Below are positions 31,715-40,356 of a DNA stretch of 42,310 nucleotides, in pieces. Both the position numbers and the translations under genes were made by a program. The notes beneath the pieces are model-generated. The model saw nothing but the letters and a program-made list of their open reading frames with translations. It was not told the origin of the DNA and did not search any database. This stretch comes from Paracoccaceae bacterium (GTDB taxonomy: Bacteria; Pseudomonadota; Alphaproteobacteria; Rhodobacterales; Rhodobacteraceae): contig JAFGVZ010000123.1 in assembly GCA_016937725.1 (NCBI GenBank), positions 1-42,310 on the forward strand, read 5' to 3'. Position 1 is the stretch's first letter. Each line of letters begins with the position of its first letter.

Positions 31715-32866
31715 TCAGCCCGCGATCAGGCAGGCCGTGGCGAGTGCCGCGATGCCTTCTTCCCGACCGGTGAAACCCAGTCGTTCAGACGTGGTGGCCT
31801 TCACGCTCACGCGCCCAATTTCGACCCCCATGATCCGCGCAAGCTCTGCCTGCATCGCGCCTGCATGAGGGCCGATCTTGGGATATTCGCAGACCAGCGT
31901 CACATCACAATTTCCAAGCGCGTATCCGCGCGCGCGCGCCATCTCAATGGCATGGCGCAAGAAGATATGGCTGGCCGCGCCCTTCCATTGCGGGTCCGAG
32001 GGCGGGAAATGGCGGCCTATATCACCCTCGGCCAGCGCGCCATAGATCGCGTCGGTCAAGGCATGCATGCCCACATCGGCATCGGAATGGCCTTGCAAAC
32101 CGCGCCCATGCGGCACCTTCACCCCGCACAGCCAGCACCCATCGCCGTGGCCAAAGCGGTGCACGTCATAGCCGTTGCCAAGGCGAATATCGGTCATTGC
32201 AGGTTTCCTTGCGTGCAAAAGCGACTCTGCCCGGTCGAAATCGGGCGGGTAGGTCAGCTTGAAATTATCGTCATCCCCGGCGACCAGCGCCACGGGCAAG
32301 CCGCTGGCGCGTGCGATCTCGACATCGTCAGGCGCATCGCCCGGCCACGCCCGGTACGCGGCCAGAAGCGGCGCGAAATGAAACCCTTGCGGGGTTTGGG
32401 CGCGGTATAGCCCGTCGCGCGAGACGGGCTCGCCCACATGGCCCGCAGTCCCGCGCCACAATGCATCGACCACGGCAAGGGCAGGGGCGGCAGCGGGGCT
32501 GTCATCCAGCGCCGCCAGCACATCGGCGATAATCCGTGCCGACACAAAAGGTCGCGCCCCGTCATGGATCAGCACACGGGCGGGTGGATCGCTTGCCAGC
32601 ACATCGAGCGCGGCACGCACCGATGCGGTGCGCGTGGCCCCGCCGCCCACAAGGGTTACTCCGCTTAGGTCTAGACTGCGTGCGCGGTCCATATCGTCCG
32701 GGTGTAAAACCAGCACCAGACGCGACACTCCGCCTGCACGCAAGGCGTCCAGCGTCCAGGCCAGAACCGGACGACCGGCCAGCTTGCGCCACTGCTTCGG
32801 CAAGCCTTGGCCCGCGCGGGTGCCGCGCCCGGCGGCAACAATAATGGCGGCTGTGGTTTTGGTCAT
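31715..32866 (-). CDS. ispDF: Bifunctional IspD/IspF isoprenoid enzyme
   Basis: A 383-residue fusion. Residues about 1-222 are IspD (MEP cytidylyltransferase): IIVAAGRGTRAGQGLPKQW at 8-26, VLIHDGARPFVSARI and the FKLTYPPDFDRAE end. Residues about 224-383 are IspF (MECDP synthase): RLGNGYDVHRFGHG, HSDADVGMHALTDAIYGALAEGDIGRHFPPSDP with metal ligands, and VSVKATTSERLGFTGREEGIAALA. It performs two non-consecutive MEP-pathway steps. IspDF fusions are usual in Alphaproteobacteria. Start 32866 gives MTKTTAAIIV; an in-frame ATG at 32890 adds eight residues and cannot be excluded. Confidence 0.94.
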   Translation of the reverse strand: MTKTTAAIIVAAGRGTRAGQGLPKQWRKLAGRPVLAWTLDALRAGGVSRLVLVLHPDDMDRARSLDLSGVTLVGGGATRTASVRAALDVLASDPPARVLIHDGARPFVSARIIADVLAALDDSPAAAPALAVVDALWRGTAGHVGEPVSRDGLYRAQTPQGFHFAPLLAAYRAWPGDAPDDVEIARASGLPVALVAGDDDNFKLTYPPDFDRAESLLHARKPAMTDIRLGNGYDVHRFGHGDGCWLCGVKVPHGRGLQGHSDADVGMHALTDAIYGALAEGDIGRHFPPSDPQWKGAASHIFLRHAIEMARARGYALGNCDVTLVCEYPKIGPHAGAMQAELARIMGVEIGRVSVKATTSERLGFTGREEGIAALATACLIAG

Positions 32867-32942
32867 CACTCTGGCCTTGTTCTGCGCCATCTATATGCAC
32901 GGGGCGCGGCGTGCTGACAATGCGCGCGAACCTCCGCCGGAG

Positions 32943-32971
32943 TTGCACATTAAATAGGCGCATGATGAAAT
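32943..32971 (+). promoter_or_regulatory. Candidate promoter of the dusB-ntr operon
   Basis: TTGCAC, 17 bases, TGAAAT, in the only A+T-rich part of the divergent ispDF/dusB gap. It would start a transcript about 80 bases ahead of dusB. Each hexamer matches consensus only in part. Confidence 0.3.
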
Positions 32972-33034
32972 ATTCGCCAAGCCATGGGTGGTTCGGTTTG
33001 CCTTGAGAGGCCCATCTGGGTATCTGATACAACT

Positions 33035-33064
33035 ATGACACGCACCCTTTGCTGCCGCATATGA
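33035..33064 (+). other. Possible 9-codon leader peptide overlapping the dusB start
   Basis: ATG at 33035 opens a reading frame MTRTLCCRI whose TGA overlaps the dusB ATG as ATGA, the same coupling seen between real genes in this operon. dusB itself lacks a ribosome site, which would make coupling useful. No clear ribosome site precedes the small frame, so it may be chance. Confidence 0.25.
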
Positions 33065-34047
33065 CCCAAATATCAGCTTTAGCGGATCACAAAACCTGCC
33101 CAGTGATTCTTGCGCCAATGGCCGGAATCACCGATCTGCCGTTTCGGCGCGTTGTGGCCGAATTTGGCGCGACCTTGGTCGTGTCCGAAATGGTGGCAAG
33201 CGAAGACATGGTGCGCGCGCGCCCCTCGGCCCGCGCCAAGGCAGAGCTTGATCTGTCCGATGGCAAAACCGCTGTGCAGCTTGCCGGGCGCGATGCGTGG
33301 TGGATGGCGGAAGCCGCACGCATGTTGGCCGATCAAGGCGCGAAGATGATCGACATCAATATGGGGTGCCCGGCGAAAAAAGTTGTCGGCGGTTTGTCCG
33401 GCTCTGCGCTGATGCGCGATCTCGATCATGCGCTGTCGTTGATAGAGGCGGTTGTGGGTGCGGTAGATGTGCCGGTCACCCTGAAAACCCGTCTGGGTTG
33501 GGATGATGCCTGCCTGAACGCGCCGGACCTTGCGCGGCGTGCGGTCAATGCGGGCGTGCAGATGGTCACGATCCACGGGCGCACGCGCTGCCAGTTTTAC
33601 AAAGGCCAAGCCGATTGGGCGGCAATCTCCGCGGTCGTGCAGGCGGCGGATGTGCCGGTCATAGCCAATGGCGACATCACATCCCCACGCGCCGCGCGTC
33701 AGGCTTTGGTGCAATCGGGCGCGGCGGGCGTGATGGTGGGGCGTGGCGCACAGGGCCGCCCGTGGCTTTTGGCGCAGATCGCGGCCAATCTGGCCGGACA
33801 GCCTGAACCCTTGGCACCGCAAGGCTCTGCCCTGGTCGCGTTAGTCGGCGCGCATTACGAGGCGATATTGGCTTTCTACGGGCGTGACTTGGGCCTGCGC
33901 GTGGCGCGCAAACATCTGGGCTGGTATGCCGATGCCGCAGGCGGCTGCGCGGACGCGCGCCGCGCGGTGCTGACAGCCAAGACGCCTGCGGCTGTTCTGG
34001 CCCTGCTTCCGGACCTTCTTACCCCTGTGCAAGAGGCTGCTGCATGA
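33061..34047 (+). CDS. dusB: tRNA-dihydrouridine synthase (NifR3/DusB type)
   Basis: A 328-residue FMN enzyme reducing uridines in tRNA. Family blocks: VILAPMAGITDLPFRRVVAEFGA, VQLAGRDAWWMAEAARMLAD, DINMGCPAKKVVGGLSGSALMRD with the catalytic Cys in MGCPAKK, VTIHGRTRCQFYKGQADW, and VIANGDITSPRAARQAL.SGAAGVMVGRGAQGRPWLL. In Rhodobacter this gene is called nifR3 and heads the ntrBC operon, as here: its stop overlaps the ntrB ATG (ATGA). ATG 33061 is used; TTG at 33049 would add four residues. Confidence 0.94.
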   Translation: MTQISALADHKTCPVILAPMAGITDLPFRRVVAEFGATLVVSEMVASEDMVRARPSARAKAELDLSDGKTAVQLAGRDAWWMAEAARMLADQGAKMIDINMGCPAKKVVGGLSGSALMRDLDHALSLIEAVVGAVDVPVTLKTRLGWDDACLNAPDLARRAVNAGVQMVTIHGRTRCQFYKGQADWAAISAVVQAADVPVIANGDITSPRAARQALVQSGAAGVMVGRGAQGRPWLLAQIAANLAGQPEPLAPQGSALVALVGAHYEAILAFYGRDLGLRVARKHLGWYADAAGGCADARRAVLTAKTPAAVLALLPDLLTPVQEAAA

Positions 34048-35150
34048 CGCCGCCGGCCACTGGGTCTATTTGGGCGGCGTTGCCTGCTCCGGCCTTCATG
34101 GTCGGGCATGTCGATGAGATGGAATGCGTGGCCGATTGCAACCCGGCGGCAGAGCAATTTCTCAGCCTGTCGCGCCGCGCGGTGCTGGGGCGTCCCCTTG
34201 CGCGGCTGATGCAGGTCGATGCCGAAATCGACCGTGCATTGGAACGCTGCCGCGAAAACCGGGCGGCGGTATTCATCAATGATGCCGCCGTCATCATTGG
34301 CACGCGCAAGCCCGTGATCTGCTCGATCCAGCTTGCGCCAATGGTGGACCGCCCCGAACTGGTGCTGATGCTGGTCACCCCGCGCGAGATTGCGGGTAAG
34401 CTGGGCCAAGCGGATGGCATTCGCCATGCCGCGCGCTCTGCCATAGGCATGTCGCAAATGCTGGCGCATGAAATCAAGAACCCGCTGGCCGGGATCACAG
34501 GAGCGGCGCAGCTTCTCTCTATGGGGCTGGAACCGCGCGACCGCGAATTGACCGACCTGATCGTGGCTGAAACCCAACGCATCGTGAACCTGCTGGACCA
34601 GGTCGAGCAATTCGGCAACCAACGCCCGCCCTTGTGCCGCGCGATCAATATTCACGACATTCTGGAACGCGCGCGCCGCTCTGCCGAGGTCGGGTTCGCG
34701 GCGCATATGCGGATCAAAGATGCCTATGACCCGTCCTTGCCACCGGTCTGGGCGGACGGGGATCAATTGTTGCAGGTCTTCCTGAACCTTCTGAAGAACG
34801 CCGGACAAGCACAGCCCAATGGCGGCAATATCCATATTCGCACCTTCTTCGAGCATTCGCTGCGCGTGCGGGCTGCCGACGGGTCCGATGTCGCGCTGCC
34901 CATTCATGTCGAGATTGTCGACGATGGCCCCGGCCTGCCGCCAGAAATTGCCGCCGAGGTCTTCGACCCCTTCGTATCCGGGCGCGAGAATGGCACTGGC
35001 CTCGGTCTGGCGCTGGTGTCGAAGATTATCTCTGCGCATGACGGCTGGGTGTCTGTGGACAGTCGGCCCGGTCGAACGGTGTTTCGTGTTTCCTTGCCGC
35101 GTGCCCCCGAAACCAAGGGCCGCGACACCCAACAAGAGGAGCTTTCCTGA
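34044..35150 (+). CDS. ntrB: Nitrogen-regulation histidine kinase NtrB (GlnL)
   Basis: A 368-residue soluble kinase/phosphatase. A PAS domain occupies about residues 12-120 (ADCNPAAEQFLSLSRRAVLGRPL), followed by the phospho-acceptor His142 in MLAHEIKNPLAGITGAAQLLS, then the ATPase domain with an N-box near LLKNAGQAQ, G1 VEIVDDGPGLP and G2 GTGLGLALV. Under nitrogen shortage it phosphorylates NtrC; PII protein would switch it to phosphatase. Overlaps dusB by four bases and ntrC by one. Confidence 0.94.
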   Translation: MTPPATGSIWAALPAPAFMVGHVDEMECVADCNPAAEQFLSLSRRAVLGRPLARLMQVDAEIDRALERCRENRAAVFINDAAVIIGTRKPVICSIQLAPMVDRPELVLMLVTPREIAGKLGQADGIRHAARSAIGMSQMLAHEIKNPLAGITGAAQLLSMGLEPRDRELTDLIVAETQRIVNLLDQVEQFGNQRPPLCRAINIHDILERARRSAEVGFAAHMRIKDAYDPSLPPVWADGDQLLQVFLNLLKNAGQAQPNGGNIHIRTFFEHSLRVRAADGSDVALPIHVEIVDDGPGLPPEIAAEVFDPFVSGRENGTGLGLALVSKIISAHDGWVSVDSRPGRTVFRVSLPRAPETKGRDTQQEELS

Positions 35151-36544
35151 TGGATGGCACGGTTCTGGTTGCTGATGACGATCGCACCATCCGCACGGTG
35201 CTGACCCAAGCTTTGACGCGGGCAGGCTGCAAGGTGCATGCCACGTCCAGCCTGACCACGTTGATGCGCTGGGTCGAAGAGGGGCGCGGTGATCTGGTCA
35301 TTACCGATGTGATGATGCCCGATGGCAACGGGATAGAGATGATCCCCAAGATCAGCCAAGAACGGCCCGATTTGCCGGTGATCGTCATTTCGGCGCAGAA
35401 CACCATCATGACCGCCATTCAGGCCAACGAGGTGGACGCGCATGATTACCTGCCCAAACCGTTCGACCTGCCCGACCTGCTGAAACGCGCGGGCACGGCC
35501 ATGAAGAACCGCAAGCTTGTGGCGGCCTCGGCACAGGCGGGTGCTGCGCCCAAACCCGCGCCGCGCGGTGATATGTCCAGCATGGAAGGTTTGCCGCTGG
35601 TCGGGCGCACGCCAGTGATGCAGGACTTGTATCGCCTGATCGCGCGGGTGATGAATTCAGCCATGCCAGTGCTGATCACAGGCGAATCCGGCACTGGAAA
35701 ATCGCTGATTGCGCGCACGCTGCACGACTTGTCCGACCGTCGCGGCCAGCCTTTCATATCTGCTACGGCGGAAGATTTCCGCAGCCCGGATGCTGCTCAG
35801 GCATTGATCTCGCGTGTGCGTTCGGGGTCTTTGCTGCTGGATGAACTGGCGTCTTATGACGCGGATGCGCAATTGCGCGTCGCGCGCTTGCTGGATGGGT
35901 TGCCAGATGATGGCCCGCGCATCATGGCCACAGCCCAGACCAATCTGGCGCAATCCATGGGCGAAGGTAGCCTGCGCGAAGACCTGTATTACAGGTTGAG
36001 CGGTGTCACCTTGGCGGTGCCCGCGCTGCGCGAGCGCATAGACGATCTGGACCCGTTGGCGCGACATTTCCTGTCGCAAGCCGCCGATGATGGCGCGACC
36101 TCGCGCGTGCTTTCACCCGAGGCGCTTGACCTTGTGCGCGGCTATTCGTGGCCGGGAAATGTGCGCCAGTTGCAAAACACGCTGCGCAGGCTGACCTTGA
36201 CCGGGCAGGACCCGATCATCGCCCGCGCAGAGATGGAAATTGCGCTGAAAAGCCAGCCCTCTGCCATGGCGATGGGCGAAGATATGGGGGGCGATTCGCT
36301 GTCGGAATCGACTGCGCGGCATCTGCGCCGCTATTTCGACCTGCATGGGCAAGACCTGCCACAACCGGGGCTATATGCGCGCATCCTGCGCGAGATTGAA
36401 GTGCCCCTGATCGAGATTGCGCTGGATGCCACAGCCGGCAATCAGGCCCGCTGCGCAGAGCTTCTGGGCATAAACCGCAACACACTGCGCAAGAAAATTA
36501 CCGAACTTGATATCGAGGTCTCTCGTCGTCGCAAACTGGCCTGA
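35150..36544 (+). CDS. ntrC: Nitrogen response regulator NtrC, lacking the GAFTGA loop
   Basis: A 464-residue regulator: receiver domain (1-115) with phospho-site Asp53 (LVITDVMMPDGNG); AAA+ domain with Walker A GESGTGKS (178-185) and Walker B SLLLDE (227-232); WPGNVRQLQNTLRRL; and a Fis-type helix-turn-helix at the end (NQARCAELLGINRNTLRKKI). Between Walker A and B, FISATAEDFR to GSLLLDE is about 18 residues shorter than in enteric NtrC, and GAFTGA is missing. In Rhodobacter capsulatus such an NtrC is known to activate sigma-70 promoters. Likely targets include nitrogen-scavenging genes, possibly the urt operon here. Starts on the last base of the ntrB stop. Confidence 0.95.
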   Translation: MDGTVLVADDDRTIRTVLTQALTRAGCKVHATSSLTTLMRWVEEGRGDLVITDVMMPDGNGIEMIPKISQERPDLPVIVISAQNTIMTAIQANEVDAHDYLPKPFDLPDLLKRAGTAMKNRKLVAASAQAGAAPKPAPRGDMSSMEGLPLVGRTPVMQDLYRLIARVMNSAMPVLITGESGTGKSLIARTLHDLSDRRGQPFISATAEDFRSPDAAQALISRVRSGSLLLDELASYDADAQLRVARLLDGLPDDGPRIMATAQTNLAQSMGEGSLREDLYYRLSGVTLAVPALRERIDDLDPLARHFLSQAADDGATSRVLSPEALDLVRGYSWPGNVRQLQNTLRRLTLTGQDPIIARAEMEIALKSQPSAMAMGEDMGGDSLSESTARHLRRYFDLHGQDLPQPGLYARILREIEVPLIEIALDATAGNQARCAELLGINRNTLRKKITELDIEVSRRRKLA

Positions 36545-36566
36545 TTTTGCCATTTTGATGTAGATT

Positions 36567-36585
36567 TGCCACATTCACTGTGGCA
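36567..36585. promoter_or_regulatory. Perfect palindrome in the ntrC-ntrY gap
   Basis: TGCCACA, five bases, TGTGGCA: a 7-bp perfect inverted repeat 22 bases after ntrC. It could fold as an RNA hairpin or be a dimeric operator for an internal ntrYX promoter. No T-run follows. It covers a TTG that could otherwise start ntrY, which argues for a later start. Confidence 0.45.
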
Positions 36586-36643
36586 CATTACACACATAAG
36601 GGCGCTTGAACGTCCGATACGCGGTAACAGCAATGGGGACGGC

Positions 36644-38905
36644 TTGGGCCAAACGGCACTCTCTGCGGGTCTGCTGACCCAATTTTTCGGCGCGCGCGGG
36701 CGGCGCGGCGCGGCGGTCGGGACCGTGGCCTTGGTTCTTGCTGGCCCCCTGCTTGTGTTGCTGACGCTTTTGGCGCTGGGGCCGCTAGATGGCGTGTTCA
36801 ACACATCTGGCCTTGCCCTGATCCTTCTGGCTGACCTTGTCTACATGTTGTTGGTCGCGGGGTTGGTCGCGGTGCGGGTGGCGCGGCTTGTGGCGGCGCG
36901 GCGCAAAGATTCTGCCGGCTCGCGCCTGCATTTGCGCCTGACCACGCTTTTTGCCGCTATCGCCATGGTGCCTACGGTCACGGTTGCGGTTTTTGCCGTG
37001 ATCACGCTGAATGTGGGGTTGGAAGGGTGGTTTTCGGACCGGGTGCAGCGCGTGGTCGGCAACTCGCTTGCTGCCGCCGAAGCCTACCAGTTCGAACAAG
37101 AACGCGACCTGCGCGCCGATGCGCAGGATCTGGCCGCCTATCTGGACACGGCGCGCCGGGTATTTCCCATGCTGGACGAAGGCGAATTGCGCAACCTTCT
37201 GTCAGAGGCGCAGGCGCGTGTGCAGCGCGGTCTGCGTGTGGCGTTCGTGATTGATGGCGCAGGCGACATCCGCGCGCGCGGCGAACGGTCTTATCGGTTT
37301 AATTTCGTGCCGCCTACCGCAGACGAGCTGACGCGTGCGCAAGAGGGCATTGTCCTGATCCGTGACTGGCCGCGCAACGAATTTCGCGCGATTGTGCCCC
37401 TGAACGATTTTTTCGACCGTTACCTCTACGTCTCGCGCGTGGTGGATGGGCAGATATTGGCGCTCTTGGACGAAACCCGCGAAACCGTGGCGTTTTATCA
37501 GCAGTTGGAGCAAGATCGCGGGCGCATTCTGTTCCAGTTCGGCGCGCTTTACCTTGGCTTCGCGCTGATCCTGATCTTGGCCGCCGTATGGCTGGGCTTG
37601 AACTTTGCAGAACGTCTTGCACGCCCCGTGGGCCGGTTGGCCGAAGCTGCCGAGCAGGTTGGCGCGGGCGATCTGGACGTGCAGGTGAAGGTCATGCGCG
37701 AGGATGACGAAATCGCGCTTCTGGGCCGGGTGTTCAACCAGATGACGCGGCAGCTTAAAGGCCAGCGCGAACGCCTGCTGGAAAACAACCGCCAGATAGA
37801 TGCGCGGCGACGATTGTTCGATTCGGTGCTCAGTTCCGTCACCGCAGGCGTGATCGGGCTGGATGCCGACGGGCGCCTTGCCTTCATCAACCGGGCTGCC
37901 GAAACCATGTTGGAACTGGACGCGGATGCCCGCGATGATCGCAGCTTGGAAGAGATTGCGCCCGAATTTGTGCCGCTGATGGCGCGGGTGCGCGACCTGC
38001 CACCCGGTCAGGGCCGCGTGCAGGAAGAATTGCGCTTGGTGCGCTCTGGTCGGTTGGAAACGGTGCTCGTGCGCTTTGCCGAGCGGCGGCGCAGCGATGG
38101 GCGGCTGGAAGGCTTTGTGATTGCCTTCGATGACGTTTCCGAATTGGTCAGCGCGCAGCGCATGGCGGCATGGGGCGATGTGGCGCGCCGCATTGCGCAT
38201 GAAATCAAGAACCCGCTGACCCCCATCCAGCTATCTGCCGAGCGCATCGCGCGCAAATTTGGCCGCAAGCTGGACGGCGAGGATGCCGATAGCCTTGCGC
38301 AACTCACCTCGGTCATCGTGCGCCAAACCAATGACTTACGACGTATTGTGGATGAATTTTCGCGTTTTGCCCGCATGCCCGAACCCGACCGGCGCGCGCA
38401 TGACCTATGTGCCATTCTGCGCGATTGCACCTTGTTGCAGGAAAGCGGGCAGCCCGATATTGCCTTCACGCTGTCGCTGCCCGCAGAGCCTGTGGTGGTG
38501 CAGGTGGATGACACGATGATGGCGCAGGCCTTCACCAACCTTATCAAGAATGCAGGCGAGGCGATTGCCAGCCGCCACGCCGAAGACGCGGGCAGCCCGC
38601 CGGGTGAAATCCGCGTCAAGTTCGAGGCGGGCGATGATTTGTTGCGCGTCACGATCACCGATAACGGGATTGGCCTGCCGCAGGACCGCAACCGCCTGTT
38701 CGAGCCTTACGTGACCACGCGCGCCGAGGGGACCGGGCTGGGTCTGTCGATCGTGCGCAAGATCATCGAAGAGCATGGCGGCACCTTGCGGCTGGCCGAT
38801 GCGCTTGGCCCGGATGGCAGCCCGCAGCGCGGGGCCATGGCCGATATTCGTCTGCCGCGCTTGGCGGCAGGGATTGTTTCAGACGACCAACAGGAAGATG
38901 GTTAG
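36644..38905 (+). CDS. ntrY: Membrane sensor histidine kinase NtrY
   Basis: A roughly 753-residue sensor. Three N-terminal helices (GTVALVLAGPLLVLLTLLALG; ILLADLVYMLLVAGLVAV; LFAAIAMVPTVTVAVFAVIT), a periplasmic domain, another helix (FGALYLGFALILILAAVWLGL), HAMP (ARPVGRLAEAAEQVGAGDLDV), a PAS domain (SVTAGVIGLDADGRLAFINRAAE), phospho-acceptor His519 in RRIAHEIKNPLTPIQLSAERI and a complete ATPase domain. The start is uncertain: TTG 36644 has GGGG five bases before it, while TTG 36566 lies inside a palindrome with no ribosome site; no suitable ATG exists. With NtrX it links nitrogen or redox state to transcription. Confidence 0.92.
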   Translation: MGQTALSAGLLTQFFGARGRRGAAVGTVALVLAGPLLVLLTLLALGPLDGVFNTSGLALILLADLVYMLLVAGLVAVRVARLVAARRKDSAGSRLHLRLTTLFAAIAMVPTVTVAVFAVITLNVGLEGWFSDRVQRVVGNSLAAAEAYQFEQERDLRADAQDLAAYLDTARRVFPMLDEGELRNLLSEAQARVQRGLRVAFVIDGAGDIRARGERSYRFNFVPPTADELTRAQEGIVLIRDWPRNEFRAIVPLNDFFDRYLYVSRVVDGQILALLDETRETVAFYQQLEQDRGRILFQFGALYLGFALILILAAVWLGLNFAERLARPVGRLAEAAEQVGAGDLDVQVKVMREDDEIALLGRVFNQMTRQLKGQRERLLENNRQIDARRRLFDSVLSSVTAGVIGLDADGRLAFINRAAETMLELDADARDDRSLEEIAPEFVPLMARVRDLPPGQGRVQEELRLVRSGRLETVLVRFAERRRSDGRLEGFVIAFDDVSELVSAQRMAAWGDVARRIAHEIKNPLTPIQLSAERIARKFGRKLDGEDADSLAQLTSVIVRQTNDLRRIVDEFSRFARMPEPDRRAHDLCAILRDCTLLQESGQPDIAFTLSLPAEPVVVQVDDTMMAQAFTNLIKNAGEAIASRHAEDAGSPPGEIRVKFEAGDDLLRVTITDNGIGLPQDRNRLFEPYVTTRAEGTGLGLSIVRKIIEEHGGTLRLADALGPDGSPQRGAMADIRLPRLAAGIVSDDQQEDG

Positions 38906-38910
38906 GGATT

Positions 38911-40287
38911 ATGGGTGACATCCTCATTGTAGATGACGAGCGTGACATTCGCGAACTGATCTCGGAAATCTTGCAAGATGAAGGGTTTACGACCCGTCTT
39001 GCGGCAAATTCCGATCAGGCGATGGCGCAGGTCAATGCCGATCCGCCCGCGCTGATGATCTTGGACATCTGGCTGAAGGACAGCAAGATGGACGGCATCG
39101 ACATTCTGATGTCGGTCAAGCGGTCAAACCCCGATATCCCGATTGTCATCATCTCTGGCCACGGCAATGTGGAAATCGCGGTCGCGGCCATCAAGCAAGG
39201 TGCCTATGATTTCATCGAGAAACCCTTCAATATTGACAAGTTGATGGTGGTGATCGGGCGCGCGATGGAAGCCTCTCGCTTGCGCCGCGAAAATCAGGAT
39301 CTGCGCCGCCGCGAGGTTGGTTCGTCACAGCTATTGGGTGAATCAGCGGCTTACCGGGCGCTGTGCAGCCAGTTGGAGAAGGTCACCGGCTCGAATGCGC
39401 GGCTGATGTTTACCGGTCCGTCCGGGTCGGGCAAGGAAGCGGCGGCGCGGTTTGTGCATGAAAACTCTGACCGCGCCTCGGCACCGTTCGTGACTGTGAC
39501 CTCTGCCGCAGTCGAACCCGACCGCATGGAAGAGGTCTTGTTTGGGCGCGAATCCGGCGAACGCGGCGTCGAGCAAGGTTTGCTGGAGCAAGCGCATGGC
39601 GGGGTGATCTTTTTTGATGAAGTGGCCGATATGCCGCTTGGCACCCAGTCGAAACTTCTCCGCGTGCTGGTCGAGCAACAATTCATCCGCACAGGCGGCA
39701 CCGACAAGGTGCGGGTCGATCTGCGGGTTATGTCGGCCACCACCCAAGACCTGACCGCGCGGGTGCGCGAAGGCTTGTTCCGTCAAGAATTGTTCGACCG
39801 GCTGAACGTGGTCCCGATCCGCGTGCCGGGGCTGGAAGAACGGCGCGAGGATATTCCGCTTCTGGCCGAGCATTTTATCGACATGCTGCACGCGACCCAA
39901 GGTCTGCCGCGCCGTGTGCTGGACGACTCCGCCAAGGCGCATCTGCAAACCCTGTCTTGGCCCGGCAACATCCGCCAATTGCGCAACATGATCGAGCGCG
40001 CGCTGATCTTGGGCGATGCGGGCCGCCCGATTGAATTGGTCGACCTGCAAAGCGATAGCGGCCCGGAGGATGCTGATCGCAGCGTGTTGCTTTCGGGATC
40101 TTTGACCACTTTGCCGCTGCGCGAGGCGCGCGAGTTGTTCGAGCGTGAGTATCTGCTGGCGCAGATCAACCGCTTTGGTGGCAATATCAGCCGCACCGCC
40201 AGTTTTGTCGGGATGGAGCGTTCGGCGCTGCACCGGAAGCTGAAATCGTTGGGTGTGAACACCGCGCGCTTGTCTACCAAAGGCTAG
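38911..40287 (+). CDS. ntrX: Response regulator NtrX
   Basis: A 458-residue NtrC-family regulator. Receiver with Asp52 (LMILDIWLKDSKMDGID), AAA+ domain with Walker A GPSGSGKE (169-176) and Walker B GVIFFDEVADMP, LSWPGNIRQLRNMIERA, and a C-terminal helix-turn-helix (NISRTASFVGMERSALHRKLKSLG). Where sigma-54 activators carry GAFTGA, this one reads LFGRESGERGVEQG (210-223), so it probably does not engage sigma-54, which fits what is known of alphaproteobacterial NtrX. Five bases separate it from ntrY. Family members influence nitrogen, respiration and envelope genes. Confidence 0.94.
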   Translation: MGDILIVDDERDIRELISEILQDEGFTTRLAANSDQAMAQVNADPPALMILDIWLKDSKMDGIDILMSVKRSNPDIPIVIISGHGNVEIAVAAIKQGAYDFIEKPFNIDKLMVVIGRAMEASRLRRENQDLRRREVGSSQLLGESAAYRALCSQLEKVTGSNARLMFTGPSGSGKEAAARFVHENSDRASAPFVTVTSAAVEPDRMEEVLFGRESGERGVEQGLLEQAHGGVIFFDEVADMPLGTQSKLLRVLVEQQFIRTGGTDKVRVDLRVMSATTQDLTARVREGLFRQELFDRLNVVPIRVPGLEERREDIPLLAEHFIDMLHATQGLPRRVLDDSAKAHLQTLSWPGNIRQLRNMIERALILGDAGRPIELVDLQSDSGPEDADRSVLLSGSLTTLPLREARELFEREYLLAQINRFGGNISRTASFVGMERSALHRKLKSLGVNTARLSTKG

Positions 40288-40356
40288 GGCCTTGCAAGCC
40301 CGCGCGGCGGCTGGCACATCAGGGGCGTCGATAGTCGCAATTCGGGGGCGCGGGCC

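Noticed and set aside
36581..36598. Sigma-54 promoter for ntrY (TGGCAC present)
   Set aside because: The -24 element TGGCAC is there, but no TTGC follows at five bases; it is part of the palindrome.
40287..40303. Terminator between ntrX and trkA
   Set aside because: GGGC...GCCC around TTGCAA gives only a short, bulged stem without a T-run.
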